Both the position numbers and the translations under genes were made by a program. A stretch of DNA of 64,000 nt from Arctopsyche grandis (lineage: Eukaryota > Arthropoda > Insecta > Trichoptera > Hydropsychidae), in the NCBI RefSeq assembly GCF_051622035.1, contig NC_135365.1, forward strand, positions 16,968,001 through 17,032,000, given 5' to 3'. The notes under the pieces are model-generated. The model had not been told where the DNA came from, did not search any database, and saw only the letters and a list, made by a program, of their open reading frames with translations. Below are positions 20,755-31,800 of this stretch, one piece after another. Every line of letters begins with the position of its first letter. Within the stretch, counting starts at the first letter, position 1.

Positions 20755-22724
20755 CGGAAGCTAAAGTAAACAACCCTCATGCAAGCCCTTACGTCCAGTC
20801 CCTTTAAGAACAATGTATCGCGAAGTAGGAGGGCAGGATACAGAGGGGATGAGTTTGAGGGTTGAGACTTTTGGGGGAGGATGGGAGGGTCTCTCGCAAA
20901 GCATATTTGGCATATGGCCCACCATTGGGGAGGGATTTAAACGGACCGTACGTGAAAACGGACCCGGCCATATAATAAAAATAAAGCTTTCAGCATAGTG
21001 GAGACAGTGCTCCATTCGTATCTTTAACTGCACCAAATGAGCCATCGCTTGCCAGGATTAATCATACCACCCGGTTTTCCATACCCCTTCTACATATCTT
21101 GACGTATGTATATTGGCGAAGCGTTCAAATCTTCCATGCGATTATATTACATGAAACTATATACCTACATACATAGAGCATTTTGGAAACAGGATATGTG
21201 ATCTAAGAAAATGTGTTGGAATGCTAAAAAACATGAGAAATGTCAAACTAATGACTTTTCAACCCATATATTATACTAAAGATGGTGCGGAAGACGTGCC
21301 ATATTACATGCATGTCTACTTCGTATTTATGAGAACGGTCGTAATCTGTTACGATGTGCTTTGAATACGTACTTTCACCATTGTAATTTTTAGAATGTTG
21401 CTAAAATAGGAAAGGCCTTGTATCTCTGTGTATACATATACATATATCTGTACCATAATACTATATTCGAGATTCTTATATTCCGTATATTATCAGTTGA
21501 TCTTTTGGAACGGAACGTATACGTTACGTATAAATTTATTTGATCGTATCAGAAAATTGATCAAACGTTCGTAAAATTGAAGGCGATATTCGACGTCGGG
21601 AATCCGTCGAGTTTGTCTTTCGTTTATGCGATTTTTACGGAAAAAATGTTTTTTTTTTAGTCTTTTTCCTCGTTCCTTTTGCCTCCTCACGTTTTTTCGT
21701 TGCGTATGAAATGAAAATGCGGTAAACAATTTTTCAAATTGACCCGGTCGGCATTAAGCTACGACCCATCATAATTTCTTCGCAGAATATAAAATATGGA
21801 ATAAAATCAAACGAATTGAAGCATTCACAAAAAAAATAATGATAACTCTTCCTAGAAGCATCTCAAATGGATAAAGTCTTATCTACGCTTCTCCAGATTT
21901 ATTTAATAAAATGTTTGTTCAAAGCAACGTAATCGTGATACGTTAACAAGCGAAAAACTTTGCGTACCTCTCGCCTCACTTGACCAAAGGAGAAATCCTC
22001 GGAAAACAATAGTTTTTAATCCCCTGCCTTTCCAGCTCCCATCCCGCTTTTCCTCTCCTCAAGTCAGAGTATCTGCGATGAGTTTTCTTGTTGAGATAAA
22101 GGGGTGCGCTGCACTTTATAAAGAAAACTCTTTAAAGTAATGCACTGCTTAAAGGGGGAACCCTTACAGATAGAACCACCACCGACATCCTAAAGAAGAG
22201 TGCCTTCGTAAAACAAGAAAAATGCACAACAACGAGGAAAGGATAAAGGCATTGTTTCCCAACAGACTATGGGTTGCTTTCGAAACATGGTTTTTATGTC
22301 GGAAAATATTTATAAAACGTTTAGTCTATTTTAAACACAAAAGAGATGCTTCTAAGCCAGCGTACACACATAAGAATACAGTATCCCAAACGGGTTATAC
22401 AAAAATAATGATTAAAAATGGAATTAAAAAGAATATTCATGTTAATATTATCAACATAGCGATAAGACTTTTATAGACCGATGCTTAGTTTCAATGTGAT
22501 AAGATTAGCGATTTAATTACATTGAAAATACACACACACACTTCATTTATTGAGTCACAATTCAAACTGGCTCAACTTGTATAGAATGTGTTTCATTCAT
22601 TCATTCTGATTCAATACGAAAGGTTTTATACATTTCCCCTCTGTTTCCAAACACTTCGCTGAGCATTTGTGCACGTGCTGAAATGTCAGGATAAAGTACG
22701 TGCAAAAAAAACAGTAAAAACAAA
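20755..22724. other. Intergenic; GC-richer blocks 20760-21060, 21490-21730, 22000-22200
   Basis: These blocks have no match to other parts of the window. 20820-21000 has open frames on both strands of 61-94 codons without domains. The rest is A+T-rich. No gene called. Confidence 0.4.
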
Positions 22725-22796
22725 GGGCTCAACCGGGATTTGAACCCGGGACCTCTCGCACCCAAAGCGAGAATCATACCCCTAGACCATTGAGCC
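22725..22796 (-). tRNA. tRNA-Pro (UGG), copy 2
   Basis: Minus-strand 72-nt cloverleaf identical in sequence to copy 1 (acceptor GGCTCAA/TTGAGCC, anticodon loop TTTGGGT). On the minus strand T-rich DNA follows within ~10 bases (plus-strand A-runs at 22705-22720), a plausible Pol III stop. Confidence 0.97.
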
Positions 22797-22850
22797 GCTT
22801 GTTTACTTCGCTTCGTGTTCAAATCACACACTTTCGAATCCGAAAAGAGT

Positions 22851-22871
22851 GATGACACAGTTGCCGTCAGC
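22851..22871 (-). promoter_or_regulatory. Upstream element of tRNA-Pro copy 2
   Basis: Plus strand GATGACAC at 22851 and CGTCAGC ending 22871, 55-75 bp before the tRNA start. Same place as the dyads of copies 1 and 4, with the distal half degraded. Confidence 0.45.
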
Positions 22872-23593
22872 GAAACGTGTGTGCAAACACGTACAGGTGA
22901 TCGGAAAGATTTCGCAAGCGGTAACGGTACGCCGAGCTCTAATTTAAAAACGAAATTGTAATGAAAAACCCGTTAAGACCCGTGGGAGGGGAGTATCTCG
23001 TTCCGGTCCAAATCGGATATTTGAGCCTTGTTACATTCCAAATATTATTATTCGACAGAAGCTATTATAGACAAAGAAACCTACCCGCGTGCTATCCTCT
23101 CCCGTAAGCAGAGCAGTCCCTCGGGTCATGAATAATTTATAATTTCGCATTTGAATGACAAATTCGCCTAGACCAGTAATTCCGACCCACACAACAAGTA
23201 AAGTAACTTGACCGACAAAGAGATTGTATGAATCTTAGTGATAATAATAAATATTAAATTGAAAACAGTCATTGTTGTAATACGATTGAACAAATTACAC
23301 ATGATTATTTACTCTACTCTTTCATGCATTTTTTCAAAAGTAGATCGAAAAAAAACATTCTGTAGATTTTTACTTTATATATGCACGTAGTAACAAGAGA
23401 TGAAGTTTTGTGATCATGCGAGAATTCGAACTTGGAATTATGATTGATTTGAACTCAGAATCGATCACTGATTACGTGTGCATGATCTAGCAAAAAAATT
23501 GTGTGTGTGTGTGTCTGTGTGTATGTCTGTGTATTTTGGGGATTTTTTGAACACCGTTAGTCTTATCGTACTGAAACTTATATAGTATGGGTT
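22872..23593. other. Intergenic; (GT)n near 23500-23524
   Basis: Mixed sequence with a short GTGT run; no gene recognised. Confidence 0.4.
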
Positions 23594-23639
23594 ACTGAAA
23601 TGCTAATCGGTAAGACATCTTATCGATTAGCATTTCAGT
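23594..23639. repeat. 46-bp near-perfect palindrome
   Basis: ACTGAAATGCTAATCG (23594-23609) is exactly inverted at 23624-23639. The inner part adds a G:T pair and TAAGA/TCTTA with a 2-nt loop, giving a 22-pair stem. Confidence 0.9.
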
Positions 23640-24004
23640 TCAAGTTGACCAGAAATGGTACCTCCCATTATATATGACCATTTTTTTACAATGTTTTTAC
23701 TAGTTTCCCTTCGTTAGTTGGTCTAAAAAACTTTCTACACTCTTCCGATCGCTTGGAAAAATTGCCATTTTGCGAGGTTTGGCCGCCGATAGAGATTTCA
23801 ATTGGGTCCGCTGCCCAAGTCAATGGTGAAGTACATATAATCGTAGTAAACATGTTTAGGAATCCAAGAAAATTGGAGAAGATGATAGCTAACCCATTGC
23901 CAATAGCCTTGTTTGTTTGACTTTCCGCCTTCCATTCGTTTTGTCAGATTTTATTGGTTTTAACGCCTATAATGATATATTTCTACAGTTTCTAATTGTT
24001 TTGA
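23640..24004. other. Unassigned sequence
   Basis: CTTCCGATCGCTTGG and TTGCCATTTTG (23740-23780) resemble an inverted stretch at 54610-54660, so this is probably an old dispersed repeat. No gene seen. Confidence 0.35.
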
Positions 24005-24175
24005 TCAGTACCAAAATATTAAAAAAAATTAGTTTAAAAAGCACAACAATATAAAAACTAAAGTCCCGGCTTAAATGATAATCTTTGAGAAATTTCTTAT
24101 AAGAATCAAAAATAATATGTATACTAGATAATTAACGTAAAGTATTAATGTTATTAACTATATTATTTCATATAA
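24005..24175 (+). mobile_element. Repeat A-related small element
   Basis: Holds GATCAGTACCAAAATATT, TCCCGGCTTAAATGATAATC, TTTGAGAAATTTCTTATAAG and AATCAAAAATAATATGTAT, the same motifs as the small transposon split by gypsy at 28339-28413/33640-33796. Confidence 0.55.
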
Positions 24176-24181
24176 AGGTAT

Positions 24182-24696
24182 TGTTGCGTAGGGGTGGGTG
24201 GAGGATCCAAATAAAAGGCCAAAGTCGCTTCACAGCATTTATTGGGTGATTAGGAGATCCACGCACTGCCAGTGCTTCGTCCAGAATACCTTCATATGTC
24301 TAAGTACCTGCTTATAAAAGGCAGGTCATTCACTGCAACTTCGACGTCCATTTACTTCCCCATCGTTTAAGTACGTACACGGATATGCAGTCCCACGGTC
24401 CAAGGCATGCAGTCCCACGTTTTCGCGCTGTCAGTTCTGAGAACTCTAACGGGAAGCCGTGCCGACCAATTAGTCCATTCGGGGGTCTCCATTGTTAGCC
24501 GAATGCACTCAAGCCTCGAAACCAATTATTTCAAACGGTCGCAGGGTCTCAGGAACGCGCCGTCTCACGCTCGTCCGGATTCTGGGATATAGCGGAGATG
24601 CTACTCGGCCTAATCCGAGGGTCTCTATTGTAACCCTCGAAAACATTTAAGCCGCCTGATAATCTCGATTGCACTTAACCGGTGGCGTACGTTACA
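24182..24696 (-). mobile_element. Solo LTR, family S, copy 2
   Basis: A 515-bp unit on the minus strand, plus strand TGTTGCGTAGGGGTGGG ... GGTGGCGTACGTTACA, flanked by GTAT at 24178-24181 and 24697-24700. It shares the poly(A)-signal region (plus: CTTCACAGCATTTATT) with copies 1 and 3 but is longer than both. No internal retroelement sequence remains. Confidence 0.8.
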
Positions 24697-24707
24697 GTAT
24701 AATATGT

Positions 24708-24920
24708 GGTAAACGGATTATTCCGCAAATAGCGATCGTGCGCACGACAATCGTTGCCATAAAAATCGCCAATACGGAATATCTGGCACTCGAATTCTCA
24801 TTAGTACAATATTTCGCGTGGGAAGCTTTCGATTCATTGAATTTTTGGGTGCCAGATGTTCCGTGATCGAGATTTTAGTGACGTGCGCGTGATTGCTTTT
24901 TGCGGAACTATCACCGAACC
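24708..24920 (+). mobile_element. Small element M, copy 2, 9-bp duplication
   Basis: 213 bp with ends GGTAAACGGATTATTCCGC and inverse GCGGAACTATCACCGAACC. Flanks ATAATATGT (24699-24707) and ATAAAATGT (24921-24929) match at 8 of 9. Terminal GG and 9-bp duplication fit Mutator-like (or Merlin-like) non-autonomous elements. Confidence 0.7.
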
Positions 24921-24940
24921 ATAAAATGTATACTAGAGGA

Positions 24941-25217
24941 CGGTCTCCGTGACGAGACAGAGTGTTAAGCACTCTGCGTATTCAAGGTATTCTGCGCGCG
25001 CACTCAAGGTATTCTGCGCGCGCACATTAATACGGGAGGAAAAGCCTGTTCCTCTTGTTCCTGTTGTATCCTGCTCGCGCAAATTAAGTGAGTATGTACC
25101 GTTTACCATGCACCATTTTTTTTTTATCTTTTGACTTAAGATCTTTCGATTTTCGATCTTTGCCTTCCGATATTTGCGTTTTCTGTCGTTTAACATTCTG
25201 TCTCGTCACGTAGACCC
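24941..25217. mobile_element. Small inverted-repeat element N, 9-bp duplication
   Basis: Ends GGTCTCCGTGACGAGACAGA and, inverted, GGTCTACGTGACGAGACAGA match at 25 of 27 positions (24942-24968 and 25190-25216). Flanks ACTAGAGGA and ACTAAAGGA match at 8 of 9. Inside is a 22-bp direct repeat (CAAGGTATTCTGCGCGCGCA twice, 24983-25025). Only 20 bp separate it from element M. Confidence 0.7.
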
Positions 25218-25224
25218 ACTAAAG

Positions 25225-25400
25225 GATTAATGTGATTAAATATATTACTTAATACTTTGGGTCGCCTTTATATCATATCTTCTTTCCGTGAACCAGGGTT
25301 TTAATTAATATGTATATTTAATTAAGATTATCATTTAAGCCGGGATGATAATTTTTATGTTATTTATTTATTTATATAATTTTAGTTATTTAGCTAATTT
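25225..25400. mobile_element. Repeat A-related fragment
   Basis: GATTAAATATATTACTTAATACTTTGG and AGATTATCATTTAAGCCGGG correspond to end and middle motifs of repeat A. Partial. Confidence 0.45.
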
Positions 25401-26924
25401 AAATATACATTCTTAATAACTTAATTCTAAAATTTTATTTTTAATTTATATGTATGTACTGTCCCTCACAGATGTGTCTCCCCGCACCTCGCAAGAATGC
25501 ATCCATGGTCTTAGAAAACCTGATGCACTCAGGGAGGGCATTGTACATGAGCACACCCCTGTGAAAAATACCCCCAGCTGTCTTCTTTTTTTTTAATCTA
25601 CTCAAAACTAATATGTCCTTATTTCTAGTATAAAAACTATGTACATATATCTTTATTTCTTATTATACATATAATCGTTAAATATCCTGTTGTTTTTTTT
25701 AAACATTTTTTAAACACTTTTTATATTTATTTTTATTACGAATGCAGCTCAAGCTTGCTCCGTTCTAACGCGAATTACCTGGTTACTTTCACACTTTTCA
25801 CCCAGATAGCATCCAAGATATCTGAAATGATTGACTCTTTTCACCACGTTTTGGTCAATTTTTAGACATTTATCCGTATTATAGTCGACTTATTCAAAAT
25901 CATCCACTTTGTTTATTTCATCATCATCAGTTGATGTAAATATAATATTATATATATGCGTTAGCGGAATTTTTTAAATAAATAATTCCAAAACTCTACA
26001 CAATCTATCTGCTAACAAAAGCAAGGCATAGTATCCAAACAAGCTCTCAATATTTTCCGAAATAAAACAACCCCGCCATTTACACGGGATAAAGAAAATT
26101 GAAAATTAATCTCGGAGCGTATGGCATACAGTCACTTTAAATATATTGAGCCAGTTTTTCCAACAAAATTGAATCGCACGCCCATTTTTTACACGTATAT
26201 AAACTCACTAGTCTTCCGAAATCTATCCTTCAATGAAATTATTTAATTTTCACCTCACATCGAGACCGAGTTATCCACTTAAAAATTTCCCAGTAAGCAA
26301 CGGCACACGAGAGGCTTTCCAAGCGGGGGTGCTCCATTCACGGGCGCCACCGGTGCTTAAATTCGGGTGAGAATTTTGCGTAATCTAATTTTTCTACATT
26401 AGATTAAAGATTTACGCGAACGCGGGTCCTTTAAGGAGTGCGGGGCCCCTCGACGTGCTCAAAGTAATTTATTGCTGAAAGTTTTCAGGCGAGGAGCTTT
26501 CTTCACGCTCGCGGCGCGCTGAAAGCCTAAAGTGGCGCGTCGTTACGCCCGTGATTTGTAATATGAAACTTTTGTACGAATGCCCGGTAATTTCGCCCGT
26601 TCAAACAAGTACTTTAATTGCCGACGAAGAACAAACACACGCTCTCCTCCTCCTCTGTTTCGTATCCCTCCCCCATCCCTCCCCTCGTCTGCGTGCTTTC
26701 CTTTCAGTTCCGTCTCTCGTTTCGTCGAATCGCCCATTTGGGAAGTATTTCATTGTTAATTGAAAATTTTCAATACTATCGTGCTTCTAATGAAATTTTG
26801 CCTGCGTATAAAAGAATGACTACTCGGATGTTTTAAAGTGCTTTGTATGCTAAATAAAATGTTTGCATAAAATTTTTCCACCACAGCACAGTGTACAAAC
26901 TATTTAAATAATTTATTTTGATTT
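25401..26924. other. Intergenic; GC-richer block 26280-26760
   Basis: 26280-26760 is GC-rich and unlike other window sequence. The rest is A+T-rich. No gene recognised. Confidence 0.4.
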
Positions 26925-27177
26925 TTAAATGCTTTTTATTATTACGAAATTATGTTCACAATACATCTTATATCTTTTTTAATAGCCACTGATCTACTGA
27001 TCATTTTCTATTTTACAATTTAATTTAATTTGGTTAGTAATCACAGTATTATATTATTCTAATGTTAATCTACAGCATAATAGGAAAAAAAGCTCAAAAA
27101 CCTATTTACAATCCTTATGAATGTTCATAATACATCTAATACATAATATTAATTAAAGACTCTCTAAAGTCGATGAC
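26925..27177 (-). mobile_element. Jockey-like LINE 3' untranslated end
   Basis: Follows the RT remnant on the minus strand and ends AATAATAAAAAGCATTTAAA. The same sequence, plus orientation of the complement, is at 56812-56985, showing that 3' ends of this family are dispersed. Confidence 0.6.
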
Positions 27178-27877
27178 CTAAAGCAGATTGTGTTTAGGTA
27201 ATCTGTGTTTATACCTGAAGGGTATAGACATTTTGTTGAAATCACCGAGACTCTTCACGAGTGTGTTAGTATGGTTATTAGTGATTCTGTCATAGAATCT
27301 ACTGGTTAGTTTGTTAGTAATGTCTGTAACAAACGGAATATTATATATGGCATGCAGTTTTTTCAAGTTAGTATATATGGGTGTATTATAAAATATTTTA
27401 AGGGATTTATTTTGTATTACTTGGAGCTTGGAAAGATTAGTATTCGAGGCGTTATTCCATACAGGTGAAGCATAGGTTAATAATGGTAATATGAGCGCGC
27501 GATATAATTTTATTTTATTTTGAGTTGATAAAGAACTATGGCGATTAAATATTGGATATATTGAGGATATACCCCGCATCGCCTTGCATTTCGCTGCCTC
27601 AATGTGAGGTGCCCATCTCATTCTTTTATCAAACGTTACTCGTAAATATTTTATTACTGACTGCCATTTCAGACTTTCTCCAGAGGGGATTTTCAGATCT
27701 GAACTTGGCTTATGCTTTTTAACACTAAAGAATATGGCGTCTGTTTCGGTTTGATTAATTTGAATTTTCCACTTAGTGAAGTGTTCAGTCATTGTTTTTA
27801 TTGCAAATTCAAGATTTTTAAGAATAGTATCTGGTTTTTTGCTACTTGTGAAGCAAGCGGTATCATCTGAAATAATT
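27178..27877 (-). pseudogene. Jockey-like LINE RT C-terminal part, 5'-truncated
   Basis: A 204-codon open frame (27178-27792) stays in frame upstream to about 27877, where it begins with ISDDTACFTSS, matching the catalytic YADDTA block of RT. Downstream come FTKWKIQINQTETDAIFF, GVTFD-like YLRVTFDKRMRW, HI, LYRALILPLLTYASPVW, and LQVIQNKSLKIFYNTP, the usual order of the RT thumb and following region in jockey-type LINEs. It lacks everything before the catalytic block, so it is a typical dead 5' truncation, but the frame is undamaged, so it is fairly young. Confidence 0.85.
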
Positions 27878-27884
27878 TATAGGT

Positions 27885-27985
27885 TAACGGACTGTTGGCC
27901 GAATGGACATTTTGCCGACGAACATTAAGCCGACTGACGATTGGCCGAGCGGACACTAGACCGACGGACATTTGGCCGAATGATA
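27885..27985 (+). repeat. ~16-bp-period array, locus 3
   Basis: Phrases GGACATTTTGCCGACG, AACATTAAGCCGACTG, ACGATTGGCCGAGCGG, ACACTAGACCGACGG and ACATTTGGCCGAATG follow with 15-16 bp spacing, close to the LINE fragment. Confidence 0.65.
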
Positions 27986-28338
27986 TTTTTAATTGTTTAA
28001 ATAAAAAATAGTAAAATATGTATCACAGTTCTGAATAGGCGTTCTCAGTCCAATATCAAGTCAAAATTATCGATCATCAAAACAAAGATCGTTCGATGGC
28101 TCGAGCAGAGATGTGTAAAAGTTACCGTTAGCATTTTGGCCATAGCACGCATACCAAATTATCAACATTATAATATAAACATTTTAGCATTCATTGTATA
28201 AACCTATTAGTGCTGCATTCTTAATAAAAATAAATTAAAAAAGTACTACAATATAAAAAAGTTCTCTTCATATAAATATATAATATGTATGTACATACCT
28301 ATACTAGAGGATCTGTTTCTACATTTTATAATTACTTT
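27986..28338. other. Intergenic, A+T-rich
   Basis: Nothing recognised. Confidence 0.4.
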
Positions 28339-28413
28339 GGTCAGTACTAAAATATTAAAAAAATATACTCAGGGCTTAGATGGATAATCTTTGAGAAATT
28401 TCTTTATATGAAT
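28339..28413. mobile_element. Small inverted-repeat element, left part (split by gypsy)
   Basis: Starts GGTCAGTACTAAAATATT and ends ...TTTATATGAAT at the gypsy junction. The right part (33640-33796) carries the inverse ends. Joined length would be about 232 bp. Confidence 0.65.
28410..28413. repeat. Gypsy target duplication, left
   Basis: GAAT, repeated at 33636-33639. Confidence 0.9.
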
Positions 28414-28710
28414 TGAAGAGTATTCAAAGGTAAGTGGAGTCAGGTCGAGGTACAAGAAAACACGCAGGCAGGTTCCAGTTCTTTATTGCTGCTCGTCCGG
28501 TGGAGGTCAGGATCCGAATGCCACCGATCGAGAGCGTACCGTTCTTATATCATAGAGCGCTCAGCGCATACACGTTTATGACACGTCAACAAGTACAGTC
28601 ATTGGTCAAGGAGTCGGGTGTAGCCATTGGCCACAACGCCCGACTCCACCATTGGTCGGCGTCACCATGACGTCACCGGTCCACGGGGCGTCTCCCTATG
28701 CAACGCTACA
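28414..28710 (-). repeat. Gypsy 3' LTR
   Basis: 297 bp, TG...CA, identical by eye to 33339-33635. On the minus strand: TGACGTCA (28668-28675), three CCAAT boxes (plus ATTGG at 28601, 28626, 28651), a TATA-like ATATAAGAAC (28541-28550), then AATAAA (28492-28497). Confidence 0.95.
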
Positions 28711-28713
28711 CAA

Positions 28714-28723
28714 CCCCCCTCTT
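28714..28723 (-). other. Polypurine tract
   Basis: Minus strand AAGAGGGGGG, three bases before the 3' LTR; the expected plus-strand DNA primer site of the element. Confidence 0.8.
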
Positions 28724-28750
28724 AAGAGAGATCGTCCCGATCGACCCACC

Positions 28751-28819
28751 AATTTACACCTTAATTTACACATTAATTTACACATTAATTTACACATTAA
28801 TTTACACATTAATTTACAA
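28751..28819 (-). repeat. 12-bp tandem repeat before the 3' LTR
   Basis: ACATTAATTTAC repeats about five times, between the pol stop and the polypurine tract. Confidence 0.9.
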
Positions 28820-28846
28820 TTACAAAACAGCTACATACAATTACAG

Positions 28847-31800
28847 TCAATATTCGACGGCCTTATACCTTGCGAGTCTATCCAGGTGCACCACCATTAA
28901 TCGGTTTGAGCCGTCGAATTCCCTGCGTATCCTATATACTACGTCACTAAGTTTAGTCACTATGGTGTACGGTCCTTCCCACAACGATTGCAGCTTTGGT
29001 GAAAGCCCTGGAGTCTTGGCAGGGTTGTACAGCCATACTCGGTCACCTGTTTCGTACGCCGGTTCGGTTCTGCGGACGTCGTATCGCGTCTTCATACGGC
29101 TATTCTGCATCCGGAGGTGGGCTCTGGCGAACCGATGTACCTTGGCCATGCCTTCGGTCAACTTCGTGGTATATCGGTGTGGATCTTGAGGTTCGCTGTC
29201 TGGTGGAGGGCCCCCATATAGTAGGTCCGCCGGCATGCGCAGTTCTCGTCCGTACATCATGGCTGCTGGTGATGCTCCTGTCGCATCGTGTTGGGCCGCT
29301 CTATATGCCATGAGGAAGTGCGGAACCAGCGTGTCCCAGTCGTCCTGCTCGTCGTTGACGAACTTCGTCAAGTGCGCCCGCATGGTTCGATTGAGTCGCT
29401 CGACCATTCCATCGGACTGAGGTCGGTATGGTGTTGTTCTCGTTTTGTGTACGCCCAGCCGGTCCAGTGCCTGACGGAACAACTTCGACTCGAAGTTTCG
29501 TCCCTGGTCAGAGTGCAGCTCGTTCGGGACGCCTAGCCGCGTGAACACTTGTTCTACCAGGGCGTCTGCTACGGTCTCTGCCTCCTGGTTCGGTAGTGGA
29601 ATCGCTTCCGGCCACTTCGTGAAGTAGTCCATGGCCACCAGTATGTATCGGTTTCCTCGTTCGGTGGCCGGGAGTGGACCCAGAATGTCGACTGCCATTC
29701 GTTGTAGTGGCGTCCCCGAAAGGTACGGTTGAAGTGCCCCGCGATTCCTTCGGTGTGGTCCGTTGTGGGCCCCGCACTGTGCGCATCGTTCGCACCACTG
29801 GGTGACGTCGATTCGACACGTCGGCCAGTAATATTTTTGGCGCACGTTTCGGTACGTTTTATTGATACCGAAGTGGCCCCCCGTGGGCGCGTTGTGCATC
29901 TCCCACATGATTTCGGGTATCTTCTCAGTCGGCACCACCAGCTGCTTTGTGTGACGTGTTCCCGCGGTGTTCTCCCATCTCCGGTACAGCTTACCGCCTT
30001 CCACCTCCAATGCGTCCCATTGGGTCCACAGTATTTTCAGTTCCTGCTCCTCAGCAGATACTGTTTCCCACGGTGGTCTCGTTCCGGCGTTCTTCCACTC
30101 GACGATTTTGTCGATCGTCGAGTTTGTCATCTCGTTGGGCAAGATCCCTACGAGGGCTACTCGTGCTTCCGGTTCTGCGGGTTCTACTGGTTCCGTTCGG
30201 GCCGAGTCGTTTTCTTGATCGGTTGTCTCTGCGCGTGAGCATTTGGGACACTCTTCCGTACACGGCCTTCGCGATAGTGCGTCCGCGTTCCCGTGCTTTA
30301 TCCCCGGTCGATGAATGATGGTCACGTTGTACTGGCCCAGAATTTCCAGCCACCTCGCCAACTGGCCCTCCGGTCTTTTGAAGTTCTTCAGCCACGTTAA
30401 CGCTGAGTGGTCGGTTCGTAACGTGAACTTCGAGCCCGATAGGTAGTGGTGGAAGTGTTGAATGGCTTTAATTGCCGCCAATAGTTCTTTTCGGGTCACG
30501 CAATAGTTTTGTTCGGGTTTGTTCATTGTCCGGCTGAAATACCCGATCACTTTCTCCACCCCCCCTTGAACTTGAGACAAAACTGCACCGATGCTATGTT
30601 GACTGGCGTCGGTGTCCAACACATATCGCTCTCCCGGCTGGGGATACGACATAATTGGCGTGGTAGTCAGCGCTTCTTTCAACTTTTCGAACGCTTGTTC
30701 GCACGTCGGTGTCCACTTGAACTCGCGCCCTTTTTCCGTTAGCTGATGGAGTGGTTTCGCGATCTCGGCGAAATTGCGCACAAATTTTCGGTAGTACGTG
30801 GCCAGTCCCAGGAAGCTGCGCATTTGGGTTTGTGTTTTCGGAGTCGTCCAGTCCCGCACGGTTTGGACTTTCTTCGGATCTGTCGAAATTCCTTCGGCTG
30901 ACACTCGGTGTCCCAGAAATTCGACCTCGCGGCAGCACAATCGACACTTGTCTGCATTCAATTTAAGGCCGGCTGCCTGTATCCGTTCGAACACATTGTT
31001 TAAATGCACCAAGTGTTCGTCGTAAGTTTTGCTGTGCACGATAATGTCGTCTAGATACACGAGGACATTGCTTATGTCACCGACCACTTTTGTCATTAAC
31101 CGTACGAACGTCGCTGGCGCGTTACACAACCCGAATGGCATCACTTTGAACTGAAACAGACCGAACTCTGTTACGAACGCTGTCTTCTCGCGGTCTTCCG
31201 GGGCGACCGGTACCTGCCAGAATCCGCTCTGCAGATCCAGTGTGCTGAAATAGCTCGCTCCGTTCAACTGGTCGAAAGTGTCGTCGATCCTCGGGATGGG
31301 GTGTGAATCTATTTTGGTGACGGTGTTCAGTTTCCGGTAGTCCACGCACATCCTTAGCGACCCGTCCTTTTTGGCGACCGGAACTACCGGTGACGCCCAC
31401 GGCCCGTGCCCCGGTTCTATCGCGCCCTGCTTCAGTAAGTCGTCGATCATAGCGCGTACTTCCTCTTTCCGTGCTAGCGGTATCCTTCTCGGCGGCTGTT
31501 TCATCGGCTTCGCGTCTCCCACGTCGATGGTGTGGACCGCCTTGGTGGTCCTTCCTTGGTCCTTCTCGTCCCGGGCGAACGCTTTCCGATTTTCCCGAAT
31601 CATGGTCTCGAGGCGCCGTTTCTCTTCTGGCATAATATCGGCCCTCTCGAGTAACGCCGTGATCTTCGGGTGGGGTACTTCCCCGCGCATGCTCTTGACA
31701 GCAGGAGCATTTTTCTTGCCTTTCTCGCGTTGCACGCCCCTGATGATACACTTCTCCTCTCCGCCCAACTCGAACGTAGCTCGGACATGTCTCAGTGCGT

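Noticed and set aside
28711-28846. env gene downstream of pol
   Set aside because: Only 136 bp lie between pol and the 3' LTR, holding a 12-bp tandem repeat and the polypurine tract.
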